Of a stretch of 41,339 nt of DNA, positions 34,409-41,339 are shown piece by piece (within the stretch, counting starts at the first letter, position 1; each line of letters begins with the position of its first letter). Made by a program: the position numbers and the translations under genes. A model generated the notes under the pieces. The model worked only from the letters and a program-made list of their open reading frames with translations, was not told the DNA's origin and ran no database searches. Source of the DNA: Pseudomonadota bacterium (lineage in GTDB: Bacteria; Pseudomonadota; Gammaproteobacteria; Burkholderiales; UBA11063); NCBI GenBank assembly GCA_030917485.1, contig JAUPUP010000049.1, forward strand, positions 1 to 41,339. Reading direction: 5' to 3'.

Positions 34409-34471
34409 ATAAACACTGTTAATTTTTGTTTAGCTTTGAGTACATAACCCAACAGCACAAACAAGAACCGA

Positions 34472-34501
34472 ATTATATATGAACTATGCTTTAACTGTCA
34501 A
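34472..34501 (-). promoter_or_regulatory. Promoter of the tRNA-Gly-Cys-Leu cluster
   Basis: Perfect consensus -35 TTGACA (34501-34496) and -10 TATAAT (34477-34472) with an 18-bp spacer. The start would be near 34465, about 57 bases before tRNA-Gly. Transcription may run on into ybeY. The rest of the 270-base gap to the permease holds nothing else I can name. Confidence 0.8.
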
Positions 34502-34678
34502 ATAAAAATCTATATTTTCTGCTAATCCATTAATAAATTACTAATAAATGACCCGATATTAAGCAAAAAATACAGCAATTACGGCACGTATCATGCTAAA
34601 ATCGGTAAATTTTTACATTTTTTACACCATATTTAATTTATTAGAATTGTTAGAAAATTTATTTGTTAGAAAGTAATT

Positions 34679-36049
34679 ATGTCTAAAGAAAATCTATCGC
34701 GCGGATTAAAAAACCGCCATATTCAGATGATTGCTCTTGGAGGCGCAATTGGCACCGGATTTTTCCTTGCCTCTTCCTCAGCCATTCAGATGACTGGACC
34801 ATCCATAACCTTAGCCTATCTATTTGGTGGCCTGATTATGTATATTATCATGCGAGCGCTTGGTGAGATGACAGTCGATTACCCAACCAGCGGATCATAT
34901 ATCGAATATGCTTATCGGTATATAGGGAATAGCGCCGGGTTTATTGCTGGATGGAACGGTTGGATATTATTCACTATGGCATGTATGCTCGAAGTAACTG
35001 CAACCGGGGCACTACTTGACTATTGGATACATATTCCACATTGGATAACCTGTCTAGTGCTTTTATCGGTCTTTGGCAGCGTCAATCTAATTGGAGTCAA
35101 ATATTTTGGAGAGACAGAATTTTGGTTTGCCGGTATTAAAATTGCAGTCATTATGTTTATGATTGTAGCAGGCACATGGTTAATATTAACCAACAAAATA
35201 GTCCACACAACCGCCCTACATAATATTCAACAATACTCCGATATGCAAGTATTTTTTATGCATGGATTTTCAGGTTTTGTATACTCTTTGGTCATAGTAT
35301 GCCTTTCATTTTGTGGAGCAGAATTTGTAAGCGTTGCTGCCGGCGAAGCTAAAAATCCCAAAAAAATTATTCCTACGGCTATCAATGGGGTTATTATCCG
35401 TATAATTTTATTTTATGTTTTAACTATGGCAGTAATTGTGTTAATGTACCCGGCAAAAGATATATCAGACAAAACCAATCCTTTTACTGATGTATTATTT
35501 AAGCTAGGCTTTACTGCATCTGCAGGCATTATTAATTTAGTTGCTATCACTGCAGCGCTGTCTTCTCTGAATAGCTGTATTTATGTTGCAGCTAGAATGT
35601 TGTACAGACTCTCGCTGAACAAGCAAGCGCCTAAATACTTTAGCAAAGTGAGTGATACCCACTCACCTAAAAATGCTATTTTCTTTACCATTCTAATCGC
35701 ATTCATCGCTGTTATTATGAATTATACTGTGCCACAACAAATTCTGGTGTATTTATTTGCCATTATCACAGTAGCAACCATTATTGGCTGGTATATCATT
35801 CTTGTGACGCACATGTTTTTTCGCAAGAAAAAAGCTAAGGAAGGGGTTACTTTAGAATACCGAGCCCCATTTTATCCGTACACCAATATTTTCGTTATGT
35901 TAGTATTGTTGGGAATTTTAATTGCGATGGCTTACAATGAAGATATGTGTTTGAGTGTATATGTTGCCCCTATCTGGCTGATAGTTTTATTTTTAGGCTA
36001 TAAAATCTCTATTAGACAAGAAAATAAGCTCAAACTCAAGACTAAGTAA
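34679..36049 (+). CDS. Amino-acid permease, APC superfamily (AAT family)
   Basis: A 456-residue inner-membrane transporter with about 12 membrane segments. The opening LSRGLKNRHIQMIALGGAIGTGFFLASS is split between the cytosolic N-terminus and segment 1 and is the hallmark of the AAT family (AroP, CycA, GabP, ProY type). GEMTVDYPTSGSYIEYA and GWNGWILFTMACMLEVTA continue it. Substrate specificity cannot be read. The weak AGAAAG upstream suggests modest translation. It stands alone, divergent from the tRNA cluster. Confidence 0.92.
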   Translation: MSKENLSRGLKNRHIQMIALGGAIGTGFFLASSSAIQMTGPSITLAYLFGGLIMYIIMRALGEMTVDYPTSGSYIEYAYRYIGNSAGFIAGWNGWILFTMACMLEVTATGALLDYWIHIPHWITCLVLLSVFGSVNLIGVKYFGETEFWFAGIKIAVIMFMIVAGTWLILTNKIVHTTALHNIQQYSDMQVFFMHGFSGFVYSLVIVCLSFCGAEFVSVAAGEAKNPKKIIPTAINGVIIRIILFYVLTMAVIVLMYPAKDISDKTNPFTDVLFKLGFTASAGIINLVAITAALSSLNSCIYVAARMLYRLSLNKQAPKYFSKVSDTHSPKNAIFFTILIAFIAVIMNYTVPQQILVYLFAIITVATIIGWYIILVTHMFFRKKKAKEGVTLEYRAPFYPYTNIFVMLVLLGILIAMAYNEDMCLSVYVAPIWLIVLFLGYKISIRQENKLKLKTK

Positions 36050-36125
36050 ATAAAAATAATTAAAGTTGAAATAATTAAAAATTAAAATTCAAATAATTAT
36101 GAAAAACCTAGAGTAATAAGAGTAA

Positions 36126-37184
36126 ATGGAAAAAGTAGTGGTAGGCTTATCCGGTGGAGTAGATTCATCGGTTGCCGCATATATCTTGCAGCAACAGGGC
36201 TATGAAGTACTTGGCATATTCATGCAAAATTGGGAAGACGACCAGAATAGTGAATATTGTACCATTAAAGAAGACAGTCTAGATGCTATTGCAGTTGCTG
36301 ATCTGTTAGGAATTGAAATTGAAATTGTTAATTTTGCTAAGCAATACAAGGATCGAGTATTTAATTACTTTCTAACTGAATATCAAAACGGACGCACTCC
36401 CAATCCTGATATATTATGTAATTCCGAAATTAAATTTAATGCATTTTTAAATCATGCTTTAAGCTTGGGAGCAAAATATATTGCAACTGGGCACTATGTA
36501 AAAAAAATAGCCACCCCAAAAGGCAATATTTTAGCTAAAGCATTTGACTCCAATAAAGATCAAAGTTATTTTTTGTATCGTTTAAATCAGTCTCAAATTA
36601 GCCATGCGCTTTTTCCCTTAGCCAATCTTACTAAACCTCAGGTACGCGAAATAGCTGCCAAGCTCAAGCTGCCTACAGCACATAAAAAAGACAGCACGGG
36701 TATTTGTTTTATTGGAGAACGCCCATTTCGTGAATTTTTACAACAATATTTACCTACAAAACCGGGACAAATAATAACCCCAGATGGTAAAATCGTGGGC
36801 GAACATCTTGGCTTAATGTATTATACTATTGGGCAAAGAAAAGGTCTTAATATAGGGGGCATGGGTGAAGCATGGTTTGTGGCAGGTAAAAATTTAAATA
36901 AAAATGAGCTGATTGTAGTGCAAGGACATAACCATCCCTTGCTATTAAAAAATGAACTTTTAGCTAATAATTTAAGTTTTGGATTAGGTATAAATCCGCC
37001 TCCAGGCAGATATACTGCTAAAACCCGCTATCGTATGGTGGACGCCAAATGCAGTCTAGATTATAGAGATAATAATACATTACATGTAGTGTTTGATGAG
37101 CCACAATGGGCAATTACTCCAGGTCAATCTGTGGTAATATATGATAAGGGTGATTTATGCTTAGGTGGCGGTATAATTACGTAA
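36126..37184 (+). CDS. mnmA: tRNA-specific 2-thiouridylase MnmA
   Basis: A 352-residue cytosolic enzyme that thiolates U34 of tRNA-Lys, -Glu and -Gln. The PP-loop is [10 protein letters not shown] (9-18). The catalytic cysteines are C98 ([12 protein letters not shown]) and C194 ([13 protein letters not shown]). The C-terminal domain has [13 protein letters not shown]. Length is slightly below that of E. coli MnmA (368). A DUF3460 gene follows after 78 bases, perhaps on the same transcript. Confidence 0.97.
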   Translation: MEKVVVGLSGGVDSSVAAYILQQQGYEVLGIFMQNWEDDQNSEYCTIKEDSLDAIAVADLLGIEIEIVNFAKQYKDRVFNYFLTEYQNGRTPNPDILCNSEIKFNAFLNHALSLGAKYIATGHYVKKIATPKGNILAKAFDSNKDQSYFLYRLNQSQISHALFPLANLTKPQVREIAAKLKLPTAHKKDSTGICFIGERPFREFLQQYLPTKPGQIITPDGKIVGEHLGLMYYTIGQRKGLNIGGMGEAWFVAGKNLNKNELIVVQGHNHPLLLKNELLANNLSFGLGINPPPGRYTAKTRYRMVDAKCSLDYRDNNTLHVVFDEPQWAITPGQSVVIYDKGDLCLGGGIIT

Positions 37185-37262
37185 TTACATAAAAAAACAT
37201 AAAATGTGCAACTTACTACAACTTACATAAAAATATACAACTCAATTATAAGGAATTTTCAG

Positions 37263-37481
37263 ATGGCAATTAACAGAGAATATGTTTCGGAAACTGATGA
37301 ATTTATTAATAACTTACTAAAACAAAAACCAGAGCTTAAAATAAAGCAGCAAATATTGCGCAGCACCTGGTGGGATACTGATTTTATCAATGCAGAGGAA
37401 CAGCAGGAATACGCTCAAGGCACTGTTTTGCGTCCCGGTTACGTTTATTTTAATTATACTAACAAAAATACTCATGCATAA
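37263..37481 (+). CDS. DUF3460 family protein
   Basis: A 72-residue protein of unknown function. AINREYVSETDEFINNLL, then KPELKIKQQ, STWWDTDFINAEEQQEY and RPGYVYF match what I know as the DUF3460 pattern (Tyr-x-Ser-Glu, Gln, Trp-Trp-Asp, Tyr-x-Tyr), a short betaproteobacterial family. Start ATG 37263 is chosen for its AAGGA 8 bases upstream; the 19 residues available before it look unlike the family. Its last codons overlap the start of the methyltransferase gene by 8 bases. Confidence 0.85.
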   Translation: MAINREYVSETDEFINNLLKQKPELKIKQQILRSTWWDTDFINAEEQQEYAQGTVLRPGYVYFNYTNKNTHA

Positions 37482-38139
37482 AAAAACTGAAATTACTGAT
37501 GATGTATACCAATACGCTCTAGACTTTGGAGTAAAAGAACATCCAGTATTAGAAAAATTGCGCTTAGATACTGCAAAATTATATAATGCAATTATGCAAA
37601 TCCCTCCCGAACAAGGCCAGTTTATGGGAATGCTAGCCAAACTGATTAATGCTAAAAAATATTTAGAGATAGGGGTGTTTACGGGATACAGCAGTTTAGC
37701 TATGGCTTTAGCCATGGGAAATGACGGATTAATTATAGGTCTAGACAATAACCCAGCTTATCTAAAAATTGCTCAGCAATACTGGACAGAAGCTGGTGTA
37801 GATAAACAAATTACTGTCATTGAAGCTGACGCATTAAAATCATGTGAACAATTACTTACTTCTGGACATCGAGAAACTTTTGATATTGCTTTTATTGACG
37901 CTAATAAAAATGCTTATTTAGACTATTATGAATACTGTTATAAACTGGTGCGTCCAGGTGGCATTATAATGGTTGATAATGTGCTATTTCATGGTGAAAT
38001 TATAAAAAGCAATCCGCCAGATTTTGTTGAAACCATTAAACACCTCAACGAGTTCATTTATCATGACTCAAGAGTAGATATAAGCCTATTGCCACTGGCG
38101 GATGGACTGACTATAGCTAGAAAAAAACAACTACACTAA
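37474..38139 (+). CDS. SAM-dependent O-methyltransferase (family 3, CCoAOMT-like)
   Basis: A cytosolic methyltransferase of 221 residues. The SAM loop is YLEIGVFTGYSSLAMALA. IGLDNNP, FDIAFIDANKNAYLDYYE (metal-binding Asp) and GGIIMVDNVLFHG are the other family marks. The natural substrate is unknown; bacterial relatives act on catechols and similar small phenols. Start ATG 37474 overlaps the DUF3460 stop, so translation is coupled. Longer frames would begin inside that gene. Confidence 0.9.
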   Translation: MHKKTEITDDVYQYALDFGVKEHPVLEKLRLDTAKLYNAIMQIPPEQGQFMGMLAKLINAKKYLEIGVFTGYSSLAMALAMGNDGLIIGLDNNPAYLKIAQQYWTEAGVDKQITVIEADALKSCEQLLTSGHRETFDIAFIDANKNAYLDYYEYCYKLVRPGGIIMVDNVLFHGEIIKSNPPDFVETIKHLNEFIYHDSRVDISLLPLADGLTIARKKQLH

Positions 38140-38205
38140 TGTTACGACTTGTTACAACTAAGTGTTTTAAGTATTTTATTTTTTAAAGATATACAAGGTA
38201 TACAA

Positions 38206-38616
38206 ATGAGACGCAGACCCAGAAAAAGCGCTTTAATTAATCAAATGAATGTGGTACCATATATTGATGTAATGCTGGTACTGCTTATAATATTTATGGT
38301 AACAGCGCCGATGTTTGTACCCGGAGTAATTAATTTACCCAGCGTAGGTAAGGCATCTCAAGTAAATGTGCAACCAGTTGAAATAAATATTACCAAAAAT
38401 AATAGTTATTCTATTACCCAAAATAATAAAACCACTGCTGTAGATAATATTGAGCATCTGATAAACCAGGTACACAGCTTAGCAACTGGTGATACTCCAG
38501 TAGTAATTTCAGCAGACAAGGACGTGGCATATAATAATGTAATTATTGTGGTAGATAAGTTATATGCAGCAGGAATAAAAAAGGTGGCGCTAGTTGTCAA
38601 AGAACGGAATGGATAA
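38206..38616 (+). CDS. tolR: Biopolymer transport protein TolR (ExbD/TolR family)
   Basis: An inner-membrane protein of 136 residues with one membrane segment and a periplasmic domain. NVVPYIDVMLVLLIIFMV carries the essential Asp in the membrane start. The C-terminal domain ends KKVALVVKE as in TolR/ExbD. Its membrane neighbour TolQ, the partner in the proton channel, is not encoded just upstream as usual. Start ATG 38206 has AAGG 8-9 bases before it. tolA overlaps its end by 8 bases. Confidence 0.93.
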   Translation: MRRRPRKSALINQMNVVPYIDVMLVLLIIFMVTAPMFVPGVINLPSVGKASQVNVQPVEINITKNNSYSITQNNKTTAVDNIEHLINQVHSLATGDTPVVISADKDVAYNNVIIVVDKLYAAGIKKVALVVKERNG

Positions 38617-39313
38617 TAACAATAGAAAAAGCACTTTTCTATCATTAGTATTTCATTTACTGATATTAATAGCTGCTTTAAGTTTTAAGACCACCAGTGT
38701 ATTAGTACCATCTCGTTCTAATGGTATGGAAGTAGGTATTGTCAGTCAGGCGGACTTAAATCCAGTGCGCACTACGCCAATTATACCGCAGGCGGTTAAA
38801 CAGCAAGCGGTTAAAATAGAAAACGTGAATAATGCTGAAGTACAAATGAAGCAACCGGATAGCACTCCAGTGCCACCAAAGCCAATTACCAAACCACGCT
38901 CAACAAAGAAGCCTGCTACTAAAAGCGTAAAACAAATTAATGACTTAATTAACGGCATAGCGCCAACACAACAAACCGCAAGCAATAAGGGTACGGCAAC
39001 AGGTGGCTCAAATTTAGGATCATCTGATACCAACAGCCTAATTCCCAATTATGCTGATGCCGTGATTAATCGAGTACGACCCTTTGTGATTATTCCCGAC
39101 AATACTAATCCAGAGGCAAAAACAGTTATAGAGGTTACTCTACTGCCTAATATGAATGTGTATAAGGCTATTTTAATTAAATCTAGTGGCAATGATGAAT
39201 ATGATAACAATGTACTGCAGGCAATTAATCGAGTGAATGTTTTTCCGCCGCTTCCCGAAGGAGCTAGCTTTAGCGATTTTAGAAAACTGCGTCTAACTTT
39301 TCGTCCACAATAA
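38609..39313 (+). CDS. tolA: TolA-like envelope-spanning protein
   Basis: A protein of 234 residues with one N-terminal membrane segment (about 8-26) and a Pro/Lys/Thr-rich periplasmic middle (TPVPPKPITKPRSTKKPATK). Its C-terminal domain has YADAVINRVRPFVIIPDN, VIEVTLLPNMNVYKAILIKSSGN, and VFPPLPEG. The last part matches TolA/TonB C-terminal domains. It links the TolQR motor to TolB/Pal. The long Ala-Lys helix of E. coli TolA is missing. ATG 38609 is preferred to a TTG at 38594, as it overlaps the tolR stop. Confidence 0.9.
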   Translation: MDNNNRKSTFLSLVFHLLILIAALSFKTTSVLVPSRSNGMEVGIVSQADLNPVRTTPIIPQAVKQQAVKIENVNNAEVQMKQPDSTPVPPKPITKPRSTKKPATKSVKQINDLINGIAPTQQTASNKGTATGGSNLGSSDTNSLIPNYADAVINRVRPFVIIPDNTNPEAKTVIEVTLLPNMNVYKAILIKSSGNDEYDNNVLQAINRVNVFPPLPEGASFSDFRKLRLTFRPQ

Positions 39314-39403
39314 AACAGGATTGAATATTCCTCGAAAGAAATAGTTTCGCTCCGTGAATCAGTTAAATGTTGATTGAGTATTTTTTAGAAAGTAAATTAA
39401 CCT

Positions 39404-40660
39404 ATGTTTAAAAAATTAGTAGTAAAATTTGGAATATTAATACCCTCCTTTTTAATATTATCGTTATCTCCTTATACTACTATGGCATTTGCAGATCAGA
39501 ATATTGAAATTGTAGGTGGCAGTGCGGCTGGATTACCTAAAATTGCAGTAGTAAATTTTAGCAATGATAGTCAAAATATATTTGCTGATATAATAGCTAG
39601 CGACTTAGGAGTAACTGGAGAATTTAACGTAGCACGGTATTCAAGCGCTGATGTGGTAGAAAGTTCAGTACAATACATAGTAACCGGAATGGCTAATGAA
39701 TCAAATATTACCTTTAGTCTAAGCAATAATATTGGCAATTCGTCCAAAGCGTTAGTTCAACAAAACTTTGGCTTCAATTCTAACTCGGTGAGAAAAGCTG
39801 CTCATATGTCGAGTAATACAATCTATAAGCAGCTAACGAATGTAAGTGGCGTGTTTACCTCAAAAATTGCTTATATACTCAAACAAGGTAACCATTACTC
39901 AATAATTGTTTCTGATTACGATGGGTATAATCAAAAAACCTTATTATCAGCTAAAGCGCCAATAATATCTTTAGCGTGGGATAATACTGGCCAACAAATT
40001 GCTTATGTTACTTACGAACTAGGTAAACCTGTAGTTTACGTGCAAGACATATATAAAGTAAACCGCTATATTACAGCTAATTTTAGCGGGTCTAACTCAT
40101 CTCCAGCCTTTACCAATAGCCAAAGTCAGTTAGCGGTTACGCTTACCAAAGATTACGGCTCACATATTTATCTAGTAAATAATCAGAAGTTCACATCTAG
40201 AAGTAATGCAGTTAATTTAATAAATTTTGGTACTATTGATACAGAAGCATCAGTTGGCAAAAATGGAGCGATGGTATTTACCTCAAATCACGATGGGGGA
40301 CCACAAATATTTATGACTGATATGCGGGGATCAGCTCCCGCCCGGCTAACCATAAACTTAGGAAATTATAACACTTCAGCCAAACTATCTCATGATTTGA
40401 GTAAAATTACTTTTGTTAATCGTAATTATGGGGTATTAAAAACTTATGTGATGGACCTAAGCAGTAAATCTGCTTACCCGGTGAGTTTAAATTCAAGTTT
40501 AGATATGGCGCCCAGCTTTGCACCCAACGATAAGCTTATATTATTTTCAAGTAATGGCAGCATGTATATTGTAAATACGTTAGGAACGACCCAAACTAAG
40601 CTGCATAAAATCAGTGGTAACATCATTGATCAAGAATGGGCAAATACAGCAATTAATTGA
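39404..40660 (+). CDS. tolB: Tol-Pal system protein TolB
   Basis: A periplasmic protein of 418 residues. The signal peptide runs to about residue 30 (TMAFA-DQ). The N-terminal TolB domain contains KIAVVNFSND and IIASDLGVTGEF. A C-terminal beta-propeller of PD40-type repeats follows, with AYILKQGNHYSIIVSDYDGYN, SLAWDNTGQQIAYV and a last blade FAPNDKLILFSSN. TolB contacts Pal and TolA during outer-membrane constriction. pal normally comes next; here 558 non-coding bases follow instead. 90 bases separate tolA from tolB. Confidence 0.95.
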   Translation: MFKKLVVKFGILIPSFLILSLSPYTTMAFADQNIEIVGGSAAGLPKIAVVNFSNDSQNIFADIIASDLGVTGEFNVARYSSADVVESSVQYIVTGMANESNITFSLSNNIGNSSKALVQQNFGFNSNSVRKAAHMSSNTIYKQLTNVSGVFTSKIAYILKQGNHYSIIVSDYDGYNQKTLLSAKAPIISLAWDNTGQQIAYVTYELGKPVVYVQDIYKVNRYITANFSGSNSSPAFTNSQSQLAVTLTKDYGSHIYLVNNQKFTSRSNAVNLINFGTIDTEASVGKNGAMVFTSNHDGGPQIFMTDMRGSAPARLTINLGNYNTSAKLSHDLSKITFVNRNYGVLKTYVMDLSSKSAYPVSLNSSLDMAPSFAPNDKLILFSSNGSMYIVNTLGTTQTKLHKISGNIIDQEWANTAIN

Positions 40661-40782
40661 AATTTGGTTATATTTTTATACTTTATTCCATAATTTCCAT
40701 AAAAATAATTTTTAAAGATGCAAAAGATAAAAATCAAAGTGGGAATAAAAAGAATTAGATTTGAAATAGAATGTAGCATAAT

Positions 40783-40875
40783 AACCCCGCAGTACACCAA
40801 GAACTGCCTCAGCCAAAGCCTTCATAGTGCAGGGTCAGCCCTATGATAAAACGACTCACATTCTTTGTATCCACC
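40783..40875. other. Less AT-rich, foldable stretch of unknown nature
   Basis: This segment is visibly richer in G and C than its surroundings. On the minus strand it can form CATAG-GGGCTGACCC-CTATG-type and GCAG/CTGC hairpins. It matches none of the tmRNA, 6S, SRP or RNase P signatures I know. A minus-strand frame is open on both sides of a single TGA (RFIIGLTLHYEGFG, stop, GSSWCTAGLLCYI), which could also mean a decayed coding region. Confidence 0.35.
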
Positions 40876-41033
40876 CAAATTGTAGCAGGTTAATGAGTAA
40901 ATGTGCAAGAGATTTTTATTAGCAACACGCGCATATCTAAATATAATGATGAGTTAGAATATGTAGAAAGCATTAAATTTTCTCAGTTTCATTATCCATT
41001 ATTACATTATTTCGAAATAACATTCAGAAATAA

Positions 41034-41071
41034 AATCAATAAATTCTATGTGAATCAATAAATTCTATGTG
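41034..41071. repeat. Perfect 19-bp tandem duplication
   Basis: AATCAATAAATTCTATGTG occurs twice in a row (41034-41052 and 41053-41071), and a third copy starts with AAT. Confidence 0.95.
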
Positions 41072-41108
41072 AATAATTTTGGCGACAATTGGTTAATTGA
41101 TTTGCCTT

Positions 41109-41164
41109 TGTGTCCGGAATTATACCCACATTCCATAAAAATTTTGTGCGGAATGTAGGACACA
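41109..41164. repeat. Two-step inverted repeat
   Basis: Outer arms TGTGTCC/GGACACA (41109-41115 and 41158-41164) and inner arms ACATTCC/GGAATGT (41128-41134 and 41150-41156) nest into one interrupted hairpin with a 12-base bulge on one side. The loop is AT-rich. It could be a terminator-like structure or the end of a decayed mobile element. It sits 55 bases past the stop of the right-edge gene. Confidence 0.7.
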
Positions 41165-41218
41165 GCAAAAATGCTTTCTGATTTTATTCTGATTTTATGT
41201 TAAATTTTTAAAGATCTA

Positions 41219-41339
41219 TTAACCTGCCGTTATTAAGCTGGTTATTACATCTGCAAGCAGCTCTAGTTTTTGTGGTTCATCCAAAGCATTAGAGTTAAGT
41301 ATAGAATTAGTAAAAGCTGTTACAGTTTCTGCATGCCCA
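41219..41339 (-). CDS. C-terminal end of an unidentified protein, start beyond window
   Basis: A minus-strand frame enters at the right edge and ends at TAA 41219-41221 after 39 complete codons. The residues include GHAETVTAFTNSIL and, near the end, KLELLADVITSLITAG. The composition is helical and soluble. It is too short to name. Its stop is followed by an AT-rich stretch and the inverted repeat at 41109-41164. Confidence 0.55.
   Translation of the reverse strand, partial: GHAETVTAFTNSILNSNALDEPQKLELLADVITSLITAG

Larger units (their letters stand above)
40661..41218. other. 558-base stretch without a gene
   Basis: No frame of useful length or family likeness exists on either strand between tolB and the right-edge gene. 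It holds the less AT-rich structured stretch at 40783-40875, the 19-bp tandem repeat at 41034-41071, and the inverted repeat at 41109-41164. These are described separately. No terminator for tolB was found. Confidence 0.7.

Noticed and set aside
40842-40892. Plus-strand mini-frame of 16 codons starting MIKRLTFF
   Set aside because: No ribosome site, no family likeness, and it is too short to separate from chance.

Overview
The window is AT-rich bacterial chromosome. It most likely comes from a low-GC betaproteobacterium, possibly in or near the Neisseriales. Evidence for a Gram-negative proteobacterium: a MurE with the DNPR motif of meso-diaminopimelate enzymes, heptose epimerase HldD, apolipoprotein N-acyltransferase Lnt, TolR/TolA/TolB, a RelA of the monofunctional proteobacterial type, and a tRNA-Gly/Cys/Leu cluster in the order of E. 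coli glyW-cysT-leuZ. A DUF3460 protein points to Betaproteobacteria, where I know that family. No rRNA, CRISPR, phage or intact insertion sequence is visible.

Layout. Bases 1-1709 (minus) hold the start of a large unrecognised repeat protein that runs off the left edge. Then come relA and dgt (1942-5363, minus) and an orphan AAA-type ATPase with its own promoter (5601-6761, minus). The division and cell-wall cluster follows (6867-18576, minus), transcribed mraZ-rsmH-ftsL-ftsI-murE-murF-mraY-murD-ftsW-murG, with a promoter and four MraZ boxes in front of mraZ. The cluster stops at murG: murC, ddl, ftsQ, ftsA and ftsZ are not here. Next are hldD with a 52-bp perfect palindromic terminator, then a minus-strand operon fau - WbpE-like aminotransferase - PAP2 phosphatase - MidA-like methyltransferase (19962-23698). 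Divergent from it are slt, cca, hup and a lipoprotein gene (23911-28410, plus).

From 34408 back to 28464 (minus) lie tRNA-Gly, tRNA-Cys, tRNA-Leu, ybeY, an ATP-grasp ligase, a Bcr/CflA-type MFS exporter, corC and lnt. The usual ybeY-corC-lnt order is broken by the ATP-grasp/MFS pair, and corC carries an in-frame TAA at a conserved Tyr position. On the plus strand follow an amino-acid permease, mnmA, a DUF3460 gene, an O-methyltransferase, then tolR-tolA-tolB without tolQ or pal (34679-40660). The last 680 bases are mostly non-coding, with tandem and inverted repeats and the tail of another gene on the minus strand.

Most genes are housekeeping: peptidoglycan precursor synthesis and septal synthesis (mur, fts, mraY), peptidoglycan turnover (slt), outer-membrane upkeep (hldD, lnt, tol), stringent response and nucleotide pools (relA, dgt), and tRNA maturation (cca, mnmA, tRNAs). 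The novel material is accessory or intergenic: the left-edge repeat protein, the ATP-grasp/MFS cassette, the interrupted corC, a family of dispersed intergenic repeats with at least four copies, and a pentapeptide repeat tract inside MurE.
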